A stretch of DNA of 64,000 nucleotides from Streptomyces sp. F63 (lineage in GTDB: Bacteria; Actinomycetota; Actinomycetes; Streptomycetales; Streptomycetaceae). The notes under the pieces were generated by a model, which did not search any database, was not told where the DNA came from, and was given only the letters and a program-made list of their open reading frames with translations. The stretch covers positions 310,001-374,000 of the forward strand of contig NZ_JAGPXX010000002.1 in assembly GCF_018070345.1 (NCBI RefSeq), read 5' to 3'. Positions 17,843-26,340 of the stretch are shown here, in pieces (within the stretch, counting starts at the first letter, position 1; each line of letters opens with the position of its first letter). Both the position numbers and the translations under genes were made by a program.

Positions 17843-18858
17843 GCGCCGTCACCGGCGTTCCGCGCGGTGCCTCTCCCGGGGCCCGGAACGTCCGGGCCCG
17901 GTACGGCGTCCGCCTCGTGTCCCCGCGCAGGCCCCTGCGACGGCTCCGCCTCCCGCTCCGGCGCGGCGGCCTCGGCTCCTTTGCGGATACCGGTGAATCC
18001 CCCGTGGATCACGTTCTTCTCGAAGTACTGGAGGTCGCCCTGGGCCGTGATCCGCCGGCCGCCGTCCGGGGACGGCGAGCCCCCGTCACGCTCCGGCGGG
18101 CCGCCGGAGGCGCCGCCCGCGGCCCCCGGAGCGCCGGCCCCGGCGCGCCCCCGCGCCCGCCCCCCTCCCCCGCCGCCTCCGCCGGACTGCTCCGGCGCCG
18201 TCCCCGCCAACGGCGTGCCGGCGGCAACCGGTTCGGCCGGCGCGGGGCGGGACGGCGCGGGCGGCCGGGGTGGGATCCGGGGCGCGGGCGACCGGGGGAT
18301 GTGGAACCAGGCGGTCTCGTCGGTCTCCTTGGACCGCACCCGGGCGCTGCGGTAGTGCTCGGGCTCGACGTACCGGCCGCCCTCGGACACCACGTTCTCG
18401 TACAGCCAGTCGGAGACGACCAGCAGCAGGTCCGCGCCGGGCTCACCGGCCATGATGTCCTTGGCCACCGGGCTGTCGCAGAGCCGGCAGGCGAGGTCCA
18501 CGGCCCGGCCGACCAGCCCGCGGCCGTCGTTCATCACCGGCCCGGCGTTCATGCCGACCCGCAGCCGCAGCCGCTCCGCGCTGCCCGCGTTGTGCTCGCG
18601 CAGGCACTGGTAGAGGGTGTCCAGCCAGCGCCCGACCATGAGCGCCGGCGGTACGGCCGGGTCGAGGGCGGTGAGGATGCCGTCCCCCCGGTCCTCCTGG
18701 TGGAGGCGTCCGGGTTCGACGTCCACCGAGGCGTACGCCTCGCCGAACGCGGCGTACATCCCGTCGCGCATCCGTCTCTTCGCGTGCATGCCGAGCTTGC
18801 CCGAGCCGCAGGCGTCACCGAAGACGACGAGCCTGTTGACCGCTCCCGCTGTGTTCAC
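17839..18858 (-). CDS. class III nucleotidyl-cyclase-like protein with C-terminal QYFE motif
   Basis: I chose GTG 18858 because AGGGGGAT lies just upstream; an ATG at 18891 has no such site. The product has 339 residues. The N-terminal ~190 residues follow the cyclase order: a first strand VVFGDACG with Asp15, then HQEDRGDGIL with Asp56/Asp59, then RLRVGMNAGPVMNDGRGLVG and a helix with CRLCDSP. D15 and D59 could be the metal pair, but FGDACGSGK differs from the usual FxDxxGFT, so activity is uncertain. A long Pro/Gly/Ala linker (~185-265) leads to GRRITAQGDLQYFEKN (267-282), a near copy of the motif in the next protein. It is the first gene of the operon and may make or bind a cyclic nucleotide. 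Confidence 0.75.
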   Translation of the reverse strand: MNTAGAVNRLVVFGDACGSGKLGMHAKRRMRDGMYAAFGEAYASVDVEPGRLHQEDRGDGILTALDPAVPPALMVGRWLDTLYQCLREHNAGSAERLRLRVGMNAGPVMNDGRGLVGRAVDLACRLCDSPVAKDIMAGEPGADLLLVVSDWLYENVVSEGGRYVEPEHYRSARVRSKETDETAWFHIPRSPAPRIPPRPPAPSRPAPAEPVAAGTPLAGTAPEQSGGGGGGGGRARGRAGAGAPGAAGGASGGPPERDGGSPSPDGGRRITAQGDLQYFEKNVIHGGFTGIRKGAEAAAPEREAEPSQGPARGHEADAVPGPDVPGPGRGTARNAGDGA

Positions 18859-19470
18859 CCGATCCCCCTGTGCCGTGGTGCCGCATACCAACGTGGCCGT
18901 GAACCGCGCACGGCGATGTAGTCGTTTACACAGTCGGCGCGGAAAACTTCGCCCGCGCTCCGGGGCGCGCTCCGCGCCGTGCCCGGTTCCGCCCTCCGCG
19001 CGCCGGTGCGGGCGGCCGCCCGTCCGCGGGGGCGGGCACCGGCCGGGGCACGCCGGGGGCGGGGGCGGGGGCGGGGGTCACGGGCCCGTCCCCTCGGGCG
19101 GTGCCTCGCTCCTGGCGTCCCGGACGGAGCGGTTCTCGCGGGGAGGCGGCACGCCGCGGCTGGCCGCGCCGGCAACAACCGGCGCGTTACGGAATGGGTG
19201 ATTCCGTTCGAGTGCATTCACTTTCGGCCCCCCCGTGCGCAGCCTTCCGACCGCTGAGGGCGCACCCTCGCGGTGTGGCCACTCTCAGCAGCACCGGGGT
19301 TGCACAACAAGGAAGTTGAGGGTTACTCACACGATGGAGTGAAATTCCGGGCAGGACCTCGAACCACAGCCGTCTCAACCGCTAAGGGTCTGCGGCGGGA
19401 TGATGCCGGGGCCCCCGGCGCGGCCCAGGCCGACGTGCCGGAGGTCGTCGCGAAGCCGGCGGAACACACG
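18859..19470. other. upstream region of the nine-gene operon
   Basis: No gene is supported here. The region must hold the promoter of the leftward operon, but I cannot pick a clear -35/-10 pair. A GGGGGC run repeats four times near 19052-19078. Confidence 0.5.
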
Positions 19471-19503
19471 GAGGGGCAGGCGCCCCGAGGACCCCTGCCC
19501 CTC
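19471..19503 (-). terminator. second hairpin downstream of the hexosaminidase gene
   Basis: GAGGGGCAGG (19471-19480) pairs perfectly with CCTGCCCCTC (19494-19503). It lies beyond the stronger hairpin at 19521-19555 and may be a back-up terminator. Confidence 0.5.
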
Positions 19504-19520
19504 CGCCGGCCCCACGAGCC

Positions 19521-19555
19521 GGTGGGCGCCCCGCGCGAACCGCGGGGCGCCCACC
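19521..19555 (-). terminator. terminator of the hexosaminidase gene
   Basis: A 15-bp perfect stem, GGTGGGCGCCCCGCG, with a five-base loop, begins 17 bases after the hexosaminidase stop codon. It has no T tract, as is common in actinobacteria. Confidence 0.8.
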
Positions 19556-19571
19556 GAGCGGGGACAGTCGC

Positions 19572-21245
19572 TCAGTCCGCCCAGGGGATCTGCGGGGAGC
19601 GGTAGTAGTCGATGCCCAGGGCGTCCCAGCGGGGGCCGTGGGCGGCGATGCGCTGCCGGTAGTCCGCCCAGTCGTGCGTGGCGGCCGGGGACCAGCCCAG
19701 CTCCGCGATGCCCGGGAGGCGGGGGAAGGCCATGAACTCGATGTGGTCGTTGGTCTCCAGCGTCTCGGACCACATCGGCGCCTCGACGCCGAGGATCTTG
19801 TCCTCCGCCACACCCTGGAGGTAGCTGCCCGGGTCCCAGTCGTAGGACTGCCGCGCCTCGACGTAACCGGCCCAGCTCAGGCCGAGCGGGGTGTTCTCGT
19901 CGTACTTCATGTCGAGGTAGGCGCGGTTGGCGGGCGAAAGGATCACGGGAGTGCCGTTGTTGGCCGCCTCGGCGACCTCCGGCTCGGTGCCGGTCGTGCC
20001 CCAGTACTGGGCGACGGCGCCCTCGACCGGGTTCGCCCCGGTGATCTGGTGCCAGCCGACGACGGTCTTGCCGTACCGGCCCACGATCTCCTGCGCGCGG
20101 TCCATGAACGCCACGTAGTCCTCGTGCGGGGTGGCGTGGGCCTCGTCGCCGCCGATGTGGAGGTAGCGGCCGGGCGTCAGCTCGGCGAGTTCGCGCACCA
20201 CGTCGTCGACGAAGTCGTAGGTGATCTCCTTGTCCACGCAGAGCGAACTGAAGCCGACCTCGATGCCGGTGTAGAGCGGCGGGGCGACGCCGTCGCAGTT
20301 CAGCTCCGCGTAGGAGGCCAGGGCGGCGTTGGTGTGGCCCGGCATGTCGATCTCCGGGACGACCTCCAGATACCGCTCGGCCGCATACGCGAGGATCTCG
20401 CGGTAGTCGTCCTTGGTGTAGTAGCCGCCGGTGCCGCCGCCGACCTCCGTGGTGCCGCCGTAGGTGGCCAGCCGGGGCCAGGAGTCGATGGCGATCCGCC
20501 AGCCCTGGTCGTCGGAGAGGTGCAGATGCAGCTTGTTGATCTTGTAGAGCGCCATCTGGTCGATGTAGCGCTTGACCTGCTCGACGGTGAAGAAGTGCCG
20601 GGAGACGTCCAGCATCGCGCCCCGGTACGCGAAGCGCGGCGCGTCGGTGACGGTACCGCCGGGGACCGTCCACGGGCCGGGCTGCCGGCTGTCCGCCTCC
20701 ACCCGCCCGGGGAGCAGCTGACGGAGCGTCTGCACGCCCCGGAACAGGCCCGCGTGGCGCGGGGCGGTGATGGTGACGCCGGCGGGCGTGGAGCGCAGCC
20801 GGTAGCCCTCGGCAGCGGCCGCGCCCTTCCCCTCGGCGCCCTTCGCCTCCGCACCGTCCCGGGCGGCCTTCCCGGCCCCGCCCGCGGCGCCGAGCCGCAG
20901 GTCGATGCCGCCGCGCCCGGGCCGCGTGGTGACCGGCAGCCGGTAGCCGGTGGACGGGCGCAGCACCGAGGCGAGCTGCTCGCCGATCTTCCGGCTCTCG
21001 CGCGAACGGTCCACCCGGATCAGGGTCTTGGGGCCGATCCGGTACGGCTTGCCGCCGGCCCGCACGGAGGCGGGCGCGGGCACGAGCCGGTCGAAGCCGG
21101 CGGCCGGGGCGGCCTCGGTGCCGCGCTCCGGCGCGGCCGAGGCGGTTCCGGTGGCCACGGCTCCGCCCGTGGCCACGAGCAGGAACGCGCAGAGGACTCT
21201 CGCGATGCTTCGGGGTTGTTTGCTGGGTGCGCCAGTTCGTCGCAC
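19572..21245 (-). CDS. secreted GH20 beta-N-acetylhexosaminidase
   Basis: The enzyme removes terminal N-acetylglucosamine or N-acetylgalactosamine from chitin fragments and related sugars outside the cell. I chose GTG 21245, with AAGGGA upstream, giving 557 residues. A signal peptide of ~35 residues comes first (basic start, then VLCAFLLVATGGAVATGTASA). A GH20 beta-N-terminal domain follows, with an Ala/Gly/Lys-rich insert near 120-145, and then the catalytic barrel. HIGGDEAHA places the catalytic Asp367-Glu368 pair, and YRGAMLDVSRHFF and HLHLSDDQGW are family signatures. Two DasR-type operators stand upstream and glmS is close by, so the gene belongs to amino-sugar use. The family call is firm; the exact substrate is not fixed by sequence. 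Confidence 0.95.
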   Translation of the reverse strand: MRRTGAPSKQPRSIARVLCAFLLVATGGAVATGTASAAPERGTEAAPAAGFDRLVPAPASVRAGGKPYRIGPKTLIRVDRSRESRKIGEQLASVLRPSTGYRLPVTTRPGRGGIDLRLGAAGGAGKAARDGAEAKGAEGKGAAAAEGYRLRSTPAGVTITAPRHAGLFRGVQTLRQLLPGRVEADSRQPGPWTVPGGTVTDAPRFAYRGAMLDVSRHFFTVEQVKRYIDQMALYKINKLHLHLSDDQGWRIAIDSWPRLATYGGTTEVGGGTGGYYTKDDYREILAYAAERYLEVVPEIDMPGHTNAALASYAELNCDGVAPPLYTGIEVGFSSLCVDKEITYDFVDDVVRELAELTPGRYLHIGGDEAHATPHEDYVAFMDRAQEIVGRYGKTVVGWHQITGANPVEGAVAQYWGTTGTEPEVAEAANNGTPVILSPANRAYLDMKYDENTPLGLSWAGYVEARQSYDWDPGSYLQGVAEDKILGVEAPMWSETLETNDHIEFMAFPRLPGIAELGWSPAATHDWADYRQRIAAHGPRWDALGIDYYRSPQIPWAD

Positions 21246-21299
21246 GACGATCCCTTTCGACGGTGTCTGTCCGTGTGGGTGGAGCGACCGACGGGTCCC

Positions 21300-21328
21300 A
21301 TGAGACCGGCGCACCCGAGCGAGGTCAA
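21300..21328 (-). promoter_or_regulatory. candidate promoter of the hexosaminidase gene
   Basis: On the minus strand, TTGACC (21328-21323) is followed after 17 bases by TCTCAT (21305-21300). It lies between the DasR-type sites and the start codon. Confidence 0.45.
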
Positions 21329-21359
21329 GGGTGTAGACCAATTTAGGTGTAGACCAATT
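21329..21359 (-). promoter_or_regulatory. two tandem DasR operators (dre)
   Basis: Read on the minus strand, ATTGGTCTACACC occurs twice, 16 bp apart (cores 21330-21340 and 21346-21356). This is close to the palindromic dre consensus, TGGTCTAGACCA, bound by the GntR repressor DasR. The sites touch the candidate -35 box, so repression that is relieved by glucosamine-6-phosphate is expected, by analogy with known DasR targets. Confidence 0.75.
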
Positions 21360-21688
21360 CCGCGCCGCCGCTCCCGGTCGCCCGGGCGCGGTCCCACCGC
21401 CCCGGGGCCCGGGCCCGCGGGACCCCGCACCCCCGCGGAGGGGAGGCGAACGGCGCCCTGGCGCGGCGCAGTTGGGCAACAGCGCCGGGGCGGCACCCGG
21501 CGGCGGAGCCACACACGGGGACCCGGCGCGGGAACCGGACGCGGGAACCGGACGCGGGAACCGGACGCGGGAACCGGACGGCGGCGGAACCCCGCGCGGG
21601 AGCCCGACGCGAGAGCCGAGCGCGGGAACCGGGCAGCGGAGTCCGGCCGAACCACCGCCTCCCGCTCGCCATTTGACAGAATCGGCCC

Positions 21689-22666
21689 ATGGCGGAAATC
21701 ACCCAGCGGGACGGCACCTGGACCTTCGACGGCGAGACCGTGCGGATCGTGCCCGGGCACGAGAAGAGCGTCAGCCTGCTGCGCCGGACCCTCGGTGAAC
21801 TGGCCGTCCCCCTCGCGGCCGTGGCCGGGGTCTCGCACGAGCCGGGACGCAAGGGCGGCCGGCTGCGGCTGCGGCTCCGCCACGGCGCCGACCCGCTGCT
21901 CCAGGTCACCGGCGGCAAGCTGGACGGCGCCAACGACCCCTACCAGCTGGCCGTGGAGTCCGGACGCGCCGACCTCGCCGGGTACTTCGTCGACGAGGTG
22001 CGCAACGCCCTCCTCCTGGAGCAGGTGCCCTCCGGCCCCACCGACCGCTATCTGCTGCCCGGCCCCTCCGTGCCGCTGTCCGCGAGCGCCGGGGACGGCA
22101 CGGCCTCCTTCGACGGCGAGCAGATCCGGCTGGAGTGGAACTGGAAGACGGACGAGTCCAAGAAGTCCGGCGGACCCCGCGCCCTCGCCCTGCGCGATGT
22201 GGAGGCGGTGGAGTGGTCACCGTCCGCCGGGCTGGAGAACGGCTACCTCCGCTTCCTGCCGAAGGGCTCGGGCGCCGTGGCGGGCGGCAGCCGCATGCCG
22301 GCCAAGCACGACCCGTACGCCGTCGATCTGTACGGCTTCCGCAAGGACCCGCTGATGGCCCTGGTCGCCGCGGCCGTGGCCGCCCGGCTGCCCCATCCGG
22401 CCGCGCCCGGGACCGCCGCCGGGCAGGGGCGGAGCGGGGACGGGGCCGGCACGCTCGGCTCCCCTCGCGCCGTGGCCCTGACCAAGACGCCGGAGCCCGC
22501 CGCGGCGCCGGGACCCGCCCCAGCGCCGGCTCCCCGGAGCCCGGGCGGCGAGGACCACGACGCACTGCTGCGGCGACTCCGGGAGCTGGGCGAACTGCGT
22601 CAGGCGGGAGTCCTCACCGACGAGGAGTTCACGGCGGCCAAGAAGGCGGTACTCGACCGCTTTTAA
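21689..22666 (+). CDS. DUF4429 protein with C-terminal SHOCT domain
   Basis: The protein has 325 residues and begins at ATG 21689. Two related N-terminal halves (about 1-110 and 115-230) each start with a WTFDGE/ASFDGEQIR-like strand and contain a VEWSPS or VAGVSHEP segment, as in DUF4429 proteins. A Pro/Ala linker leads to a short C-terminal SHOCT domain (LLRRLRELGELRQAGVLTDEEFTAAKKAVL), a putative oligomerisation or binding helix pair. There is no signal peptide, so it should be cytoplasmic. The function is unknown. A hairpin with a T-rich tail follows, so it is probably transcribed alone. Confidence 0.85.
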   Translation: MAEITQRDGTWTFDGETVRIVPGHEKSVSLLRRTLGELAVPLAAVAGVSHEPGRKGGRLRLRLRHGADPLLQVTGGKLDGANDPYQLAVESGRADLAGYFVDEVRNALLLEQVPSGPTDRYLLPGPSVPLSASAGDGTASFDGEQIRLEWNWKTDESKKSGGPRALALRDVEAVEWSPSAGLENGYLRFLPKGSGAVAGGSRMPAKHDPYAVDLYGFRKDPLMALVAAAVAARLPHPAAPGTAAGQGRSGDGAGTLGSPRAVALTKTPEPAAAPGPAPAPAPRSPGGEDHDALLRRLRELGELRQAGVLTDEEFTAAKKAVLDRF

Positions 22667-22694
22667 CGTTTCCCCGACCCCATTCCGGCAACCC

Positions 22695-22718
22695 CTGCCC
22701 GATTCCGGGCAGATTTCT
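22695..22718 (+). terminator. terminator of the DUF4429 gene
   Basis: CTGCCCG-ATTC-CGGGCAG (22695-22712), followed by ATTTCTT, makes a compact hairpin with a T-rich tail 29 bases after the stop codon. Confidence 0.65.
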
Positions 22719-22753
22719 TGCGAAATCATGGCGTGCGCGGCCACTATCGACGC

Positions 22754-23029
22754 ATGCTCGAACGCCCCGCGTCCCACGACGACCTCGTCGATCACCTGGT
22801 CCGCTCCACGCCGCTCCGGCGCGGCGAAGCGGTCCGGGTGGTGCTGGACGTGCTGGCGTACTTCGACGAGACGGTCGAGGACTTCGTCCGCCGCCGCCAC
22901 CGCGAACTGCGGTCCGCCGGGCTGGCCAACGCGGCGATCTACGACCGGATCGCGGCGGAACTGCCGCACCGCGCGGTGGCGCCCCCCGAACTCTCCCTGA
23001 GGCAGCTCCGCCGCGTGATCTACGGCTGA
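22754..23029 (+). CDS. small conserved-looking helical protein
   Basis: A 91-residue protein starts at ATG 22754. In-frame TTG 22718 and GTG 22733 are possible alternatives and none has a good ribosome-binding site. The sequence is acidic-basic and helical (SHDDLVDHLVRSTPLRRGEAVRVVLDVLAYFDETVEDFVRRRHREL). I recognise no domain. It sits between the DUF4429 gene and glmS in the same direction. It is cytoplasmic with no membrane segment. Confidence 0.65.
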   Translation: MLERPASHDDLVDHLVRSTPLRRGEAVRVVLDVLAYFDETVEDFVRRRHRELRSAGLANAAIYDRIAAELPHRAVAPPELSLRQLRRVIYG

Positions 23030-23238
23030 GCCGACGGTCTCCGCCGCCTCTGCCCCCCGGCATCGCGAGCGGAGCGGGCGGACGGGCAGTCGCACGGACG
23101 GGCGGAGCCGAGCACTTCGGAAGCGGTGCGGGCCGGGCCGGGCCGGGGCACAGCGGAACAGCCCGCCACCGGACCGGAACGCACCCCGCGGCCGGCAGCC
23201 GCGGCACGCGCACGACAACGAGGGTCTGAGGTACATCC

Positions 23239-25098
23239 ATGTGTGGAATCGTCGGTTACATCGGTCAGCGAGACGCGGCCCCGCTGCTGCTGGAAGGACT
23301 GCAGCGGCTGGAGTACCGGGGCTACGACTCGGCGGGCATCGCCATCGGCGCCAAGGCCGGGAAGGCCGGCGGGTCCGGGAAGGCGGGCGGGCCCGCACAA
23401 GCCGGCGCCCTGAAGACCGCCAAGGCCAAGGGCCGGGTACGCGATCTGGAGGCCCGCCTCCCCAAGCGCTTCTCCGGCACCACCGGCATCGCCCACACCC
23501 GCTGGGCCACCCACGGCGCCCCGAACGACGAGAACGCGCACCCGCACCTGGACGCCACCGGCCAGGTCGCCCTCGTCCACAACGGCATCATCGACAACGC
23601 TTCCGAACTGCGCGCCAAACTCATCGCCGACGGCGTCGAGTTCAGCTCCGAGACGGACTCCGAGGTCCTCGCCCACCTCATCGGCCGCGATCCCTCCGAG
23701 ACCCTGGAGGAGAAGGTCCGCGGCGCCCTCCGGATGGTCGACGGCACCTACGGCATCGCCGTGCTGCACGCCGCCTTCCCGGACCGGATCGTCGTCGCCC
23801 GCAACGGCTCCCCCGTCGTCCTCGGCATCGGCGAGAAGGAGATGTTCGTCTCCTCGGACGTGGCCGCGCTGGTCAGGCACACCCGTCAGGTCGTCACCCT
23901 GGACGACGGCGAGATGGCCACCGTCAAGGCCGACGACTACCGCACCTGCACCACCGAGGGCAGCCGCACCTCCGCCGCCCCGACCACCGTGGAGTGGGAG
24001 GCGGAGTCCTACGACATGGGCGGCCACGACACCTACATGCACAAGGAGATCACCGAGCAGGCCGACGCCGTCGACCGGGTGCTGCGCGGCCGGATCGACG
24101 ACCGTTTCGCCACCGTCCACCTCGGCGGTCTCAACCTCGACGCCCGCGAAGCCCGCGCCGTCCGCCGGGTCAAGATCCTCGGCTGCGGCTCGGCGTACCA
24201 CGCGGGGCAGATCGGCGCCCAGCTGATCGAGGAGCTGGCCCGCGTCCCGGCGGACGCCGAGCCGGCCAGCGAGTTCCGCTACCGCAACGCCGTGGTGGAC
24301 CCGGACACCCTCTACATCGCCGTCAGCCAGTCCGGCGAGACCTACGACACCCTCGCCGCCGTGCAGGAGCTGAAGCGCAAGGGCGCCCGGGTGCTCGGGG
24401 TCGTCAACGTCGTGGGCAGCGCCATCGCCCGGGAGACGGACGGCGGCGTCTACGTCCACGCCGGCCCGGAGGTCTGCGTCGTCTCCACCAAGTGCTTCAC
24501 CAACACGGCCGTGGCCTTCGCCCTGCTCGCCCTCCACCTCGGCCGCATCCGCGACCTCTCCGTCGCCGACGGCAAGCGGATCATCGCCGGCTTGCGCCGC
24601 CTCCCCGAGCAGATCGCGGAGATCCTGCGCGGCGAGGAGCGGATCGCGGGGCTGGCCGCGGAGTACGCGAACGCGAAGAGCATGATGTTCGTCGGCCGCG
24701 TGCGGGGCTTCCCGGTGGCCCGCGAGGCCTCCCTGAAGCTCAAGGAGGTCAGTTACGTCCACGCCGAGGCGTATCCGGCGTCCGAGCTCAAGCACGGCCC
24801 GCTGGCCCTGATCGAGCCGGCCGTGCCGACGGTCGCGATCGTCCCGGACGACGACCTGCTGGAGAAGAACCGCGCCACGCTGGAGGAGATCAAGGCCCGC
24901 AGCGGCCGTATCCTCGCGGTGGCGCACCAGGAGCAGGAGAAGGCCGATCACACGATCGTGGTGCCCAAGAACGAGGACGAGCTGGACCCGGTCCTGATGG
25001 GCATCCCGCTCCAGCTCCTGGCCTACCACTCGGCGCTGGCCCTGGGCCGGGACATCGACAAGCCGCGCAACCTGGCCAAGTCCGTGACGGTGGAGTGA
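23239..25098 (+). CDS. glmS: glutamine--fructose-6-phosphate aminotransferase (isomerizing)
   Basis: GlmS makes glucosamine-6-phosphate from fructose-6-phosphate and glutamine, the first step toward UDP-GlcNAc for the cell wall. The 619-residue protein starts MCGIVGYIG, so Cys2 becomes the N-terminal nucleophile of the glutaminase half. HTRWATHG and HNGIIDN are glutaminase signatures. Two SIS sugar-isomerase domains follow (GCGSAYHAG and SQSGETYDT; later SYVHAEAYPASELKHGPLALIE), and the end, KSVTVE, is the usual C-terminus. A Lys/Gly/Ala-rich insert lies near residues 35-55, where most homologues are shorter. GAGG precedes the ATG. I see no ribozyme upstream. The gene is followed by a strong hairpin. 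Confidence 0.97.
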   Translation: MCGIVGYIGQRDAAPLLLEGLQRLEYRGYDSAGIAIGAKAGKAGGSGKAGGPAQAGALKTAKAKGRVRDLEARLPKRFSGTTGIAHTRWATHGAPNDENAHPHLDATGQVALVHNGIIDNASELRAKLIADGVEFSSETDSEVLAHLIGRDPSETLEEKVRGALRMVDGTYGIAVLHAAFPDRIVVARNGSPVVLGIGEKEMFVSSDVAALVRHTRQVVTLDDGEMATVKADDYRTCTTEGSRTSAAPTTVEWEAESYDMGGHDTYMHKEITEQADAVDRVLRGRIDDRFATVHLGGLNLDAREARAVRRVKILGCGSAYHAGQIGAQLIEELARVPADAEPASEFRYRNAVVDPDTLYIAVSQSGETYDTLAAVQELKRKGARVLGVVNVVGSAIARETDGGVYVHAGPEVCVVSTKCFTNTAVAFALLALHLGRIRDLSVADGKRIIAGLRRLPEQIAEILRGEERIAGLAAEYANAKSMMFVGRVRGFPVAREASLKLKEVSYVHAEAYPASELKHGPLALIEPAVPTVAIVPDDDLLEKNRATLEEIKARSGRILAVAHQEQEKADHTIVVPKNEDELDPVLMGIPLQLLAYHSALALGRDIDKPRNLAKSVTVE

Positions 25099-25178
25099 GG
25101 CGGAGTGAGGCGGCCGTCCACGGCGGAGTGACGCCACCGGTTCGGGCGGTTGACGGCCCCCGCGCTCGGACGGGGCCG

Positions 25179-25210
25179 GCCCCCGCGCGTGCCACCGTAC
25201 GCGCGGGGGC
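25179..25210 (+). terminator. terminator of glmS
   Basis: GCCCCCGCGCGT (25179-25190) pairs perfectly with ACGCGCGGGGGC (25199-25210) across an eight-base loop, 80 bases after the glmS stop. Confidence 0.75.
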
Positions 25211-25818
25211 GGTCTCCCCCGGGGCCCGCGCTGCCCTCCGCGCCGGCCCGGATGCCGCCCACCGGTGACCGTCACGTCCGGAAGGCGGCAGTACTTCACC
25301 GGTCAAGTACCCGCCACCGGGGCCGATTTCACTCATACGTGCGAGTAGTTTCCGCATGTCCGCGCGGTACGCGCTCCGCTCCCCGGCCGCCGTTCACGGT
25401 GCGGGAGCCCGGCGCCGGTTCCGGAACGGGAGGCCCGCCGGGCGGCCCCGCGGCAGGTGACGGAAACCGGCCGCGACGGCGGCGGCACCCGAGGCGCGAA
25501 AGGGGCGCTGGGAGGCAGGGGGGCGCGGCGGGTTCCGGACATTCCCCGTCGCGCACCGCGTCCCGGCCGGCACACCGCGTACGCGACCGCGGTTCCGGAC
25601 GCCCCGCGCCGGGTGCGCCCCCGCCGCGGGGCAGAGGAGGACACCGGTCGCGGCTCCGGACCGGGGCGGACGGGAAGCCGTCGCGGCCGGGGCCGGAGCG
25701 GGGCGGGGGACCGGGCGAGGGGACCCGGCGAGGGACCGGGCGCAGCCCCGGGACCGGGCCGGCGAGGGCCGTCGCGGCCCCCGGCCGGAGCGGTGGCGGG
25801 AACCGGTCCCCGCCCCGG
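25211..25818. other. intergenic region between glmS and the stress protein
   Basis: About 600 bases separate the convergent ends of glmS and the universal stress protein. It is extremely GC-rich with Gly/Arg-type low-complexity frames. I see no convincing gene, RNA or repeat. Confidence 0.5.
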
Positions 25819-26340
25819 TCAGGGCACGGTGACGACGGGCCGCCGGGCGCGGCGTGTCAGCCGCCCGGCGACCGAGCCGAAGATCCGGCCGGCCAGCCCG
25901 TGTGTGGTCCCCACCACGATGGCGTCGGCCGCGTACTCCCGGCCGACCTCCTCCAGTTCGTGGCAGATGTCGCCGCCCCGTTCGACGAGGATCCACGGCA
26001 CCTCGGCGAGGTGGTCCGCGCAGGCCAGCTCCAGGCCGAGGACCTCGGTGCGGTGGTCCGGCACATCGACGAAGACCGGGGGCTCGCAGCCCGCCCAGAC
26101 GGTGGTCGGCAGCCGGTTGGCCACATGAACGATGATCAGACCGCTGCCGGTGCGCCGGGCCATGCCGATGGCGTAGGCCAGGGCCCGCTCACTGGAGGTG
26201 GAGCCGTCGAAGCCGACCACGACACCGTGCCGGAAGGCGGGATCGCAGGACTGGCGCGTCTCGTCCGCCGCTTCCAGGTCCGCCAGGGGATCGGCGACCT
26301 GCTTGCGGTCGGCGGGTTCGGGGATCTCGTGACCGGCCAT
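25819..26340 (-). CDS. universal stress protein (UspA family)
   Basis: A 173-residue single-domain UspA protein starts at ATG 26340 (MAGHEIPEPADRKQ). After a ~35-residue charged leader come the family strands: GVVVGFDGSTSSERAL (first strand with the Asp and Ser/Thr of the nucleotide site), LIIVHVA, and a C-terminal AIVVGTTHGLAGRIFGSVAGRLTRRARRPVVTVP. The last part is the Gly-rich loop that binds ATP in the ATP-binding subgroup. It is cytoplasmic. The ribosome-binding site before this ATG is weak, so an alternative start upstream cannot be excluded. The role in stress is known only at family level. Confidence 0.9.
   Translation of the reverse strand: MAGHEIPEPADRKQVADPLADLEAADETRQSCDPAFRHGVVVGFDGSTSSERALAYAIGMARRTGSGLIIVHVANRLPTTVWAGCEPPVFVDVPDHRTEVLGLELACADHLAEVPWILVERGGDICHELEEVGREYAADAIVVGTTHGLAGRIFGSVAGRLTRRARRPVVTVP

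Noticed and set aside
23030..23238. A glmS-type ribozyme or other riboswitch upstream of glmS
   Set aside because: The region is short, and I see no pseudoknot-like core or cleavage site. That ribozyme is typical of Firmicutes.
25211..25818. Several 150-220 codon frames between glmS and the stress protein
   Set aside because: They lack ribosome-binding sites, show Gly/Arg low complexity in every frame, and have no recognisable folds.
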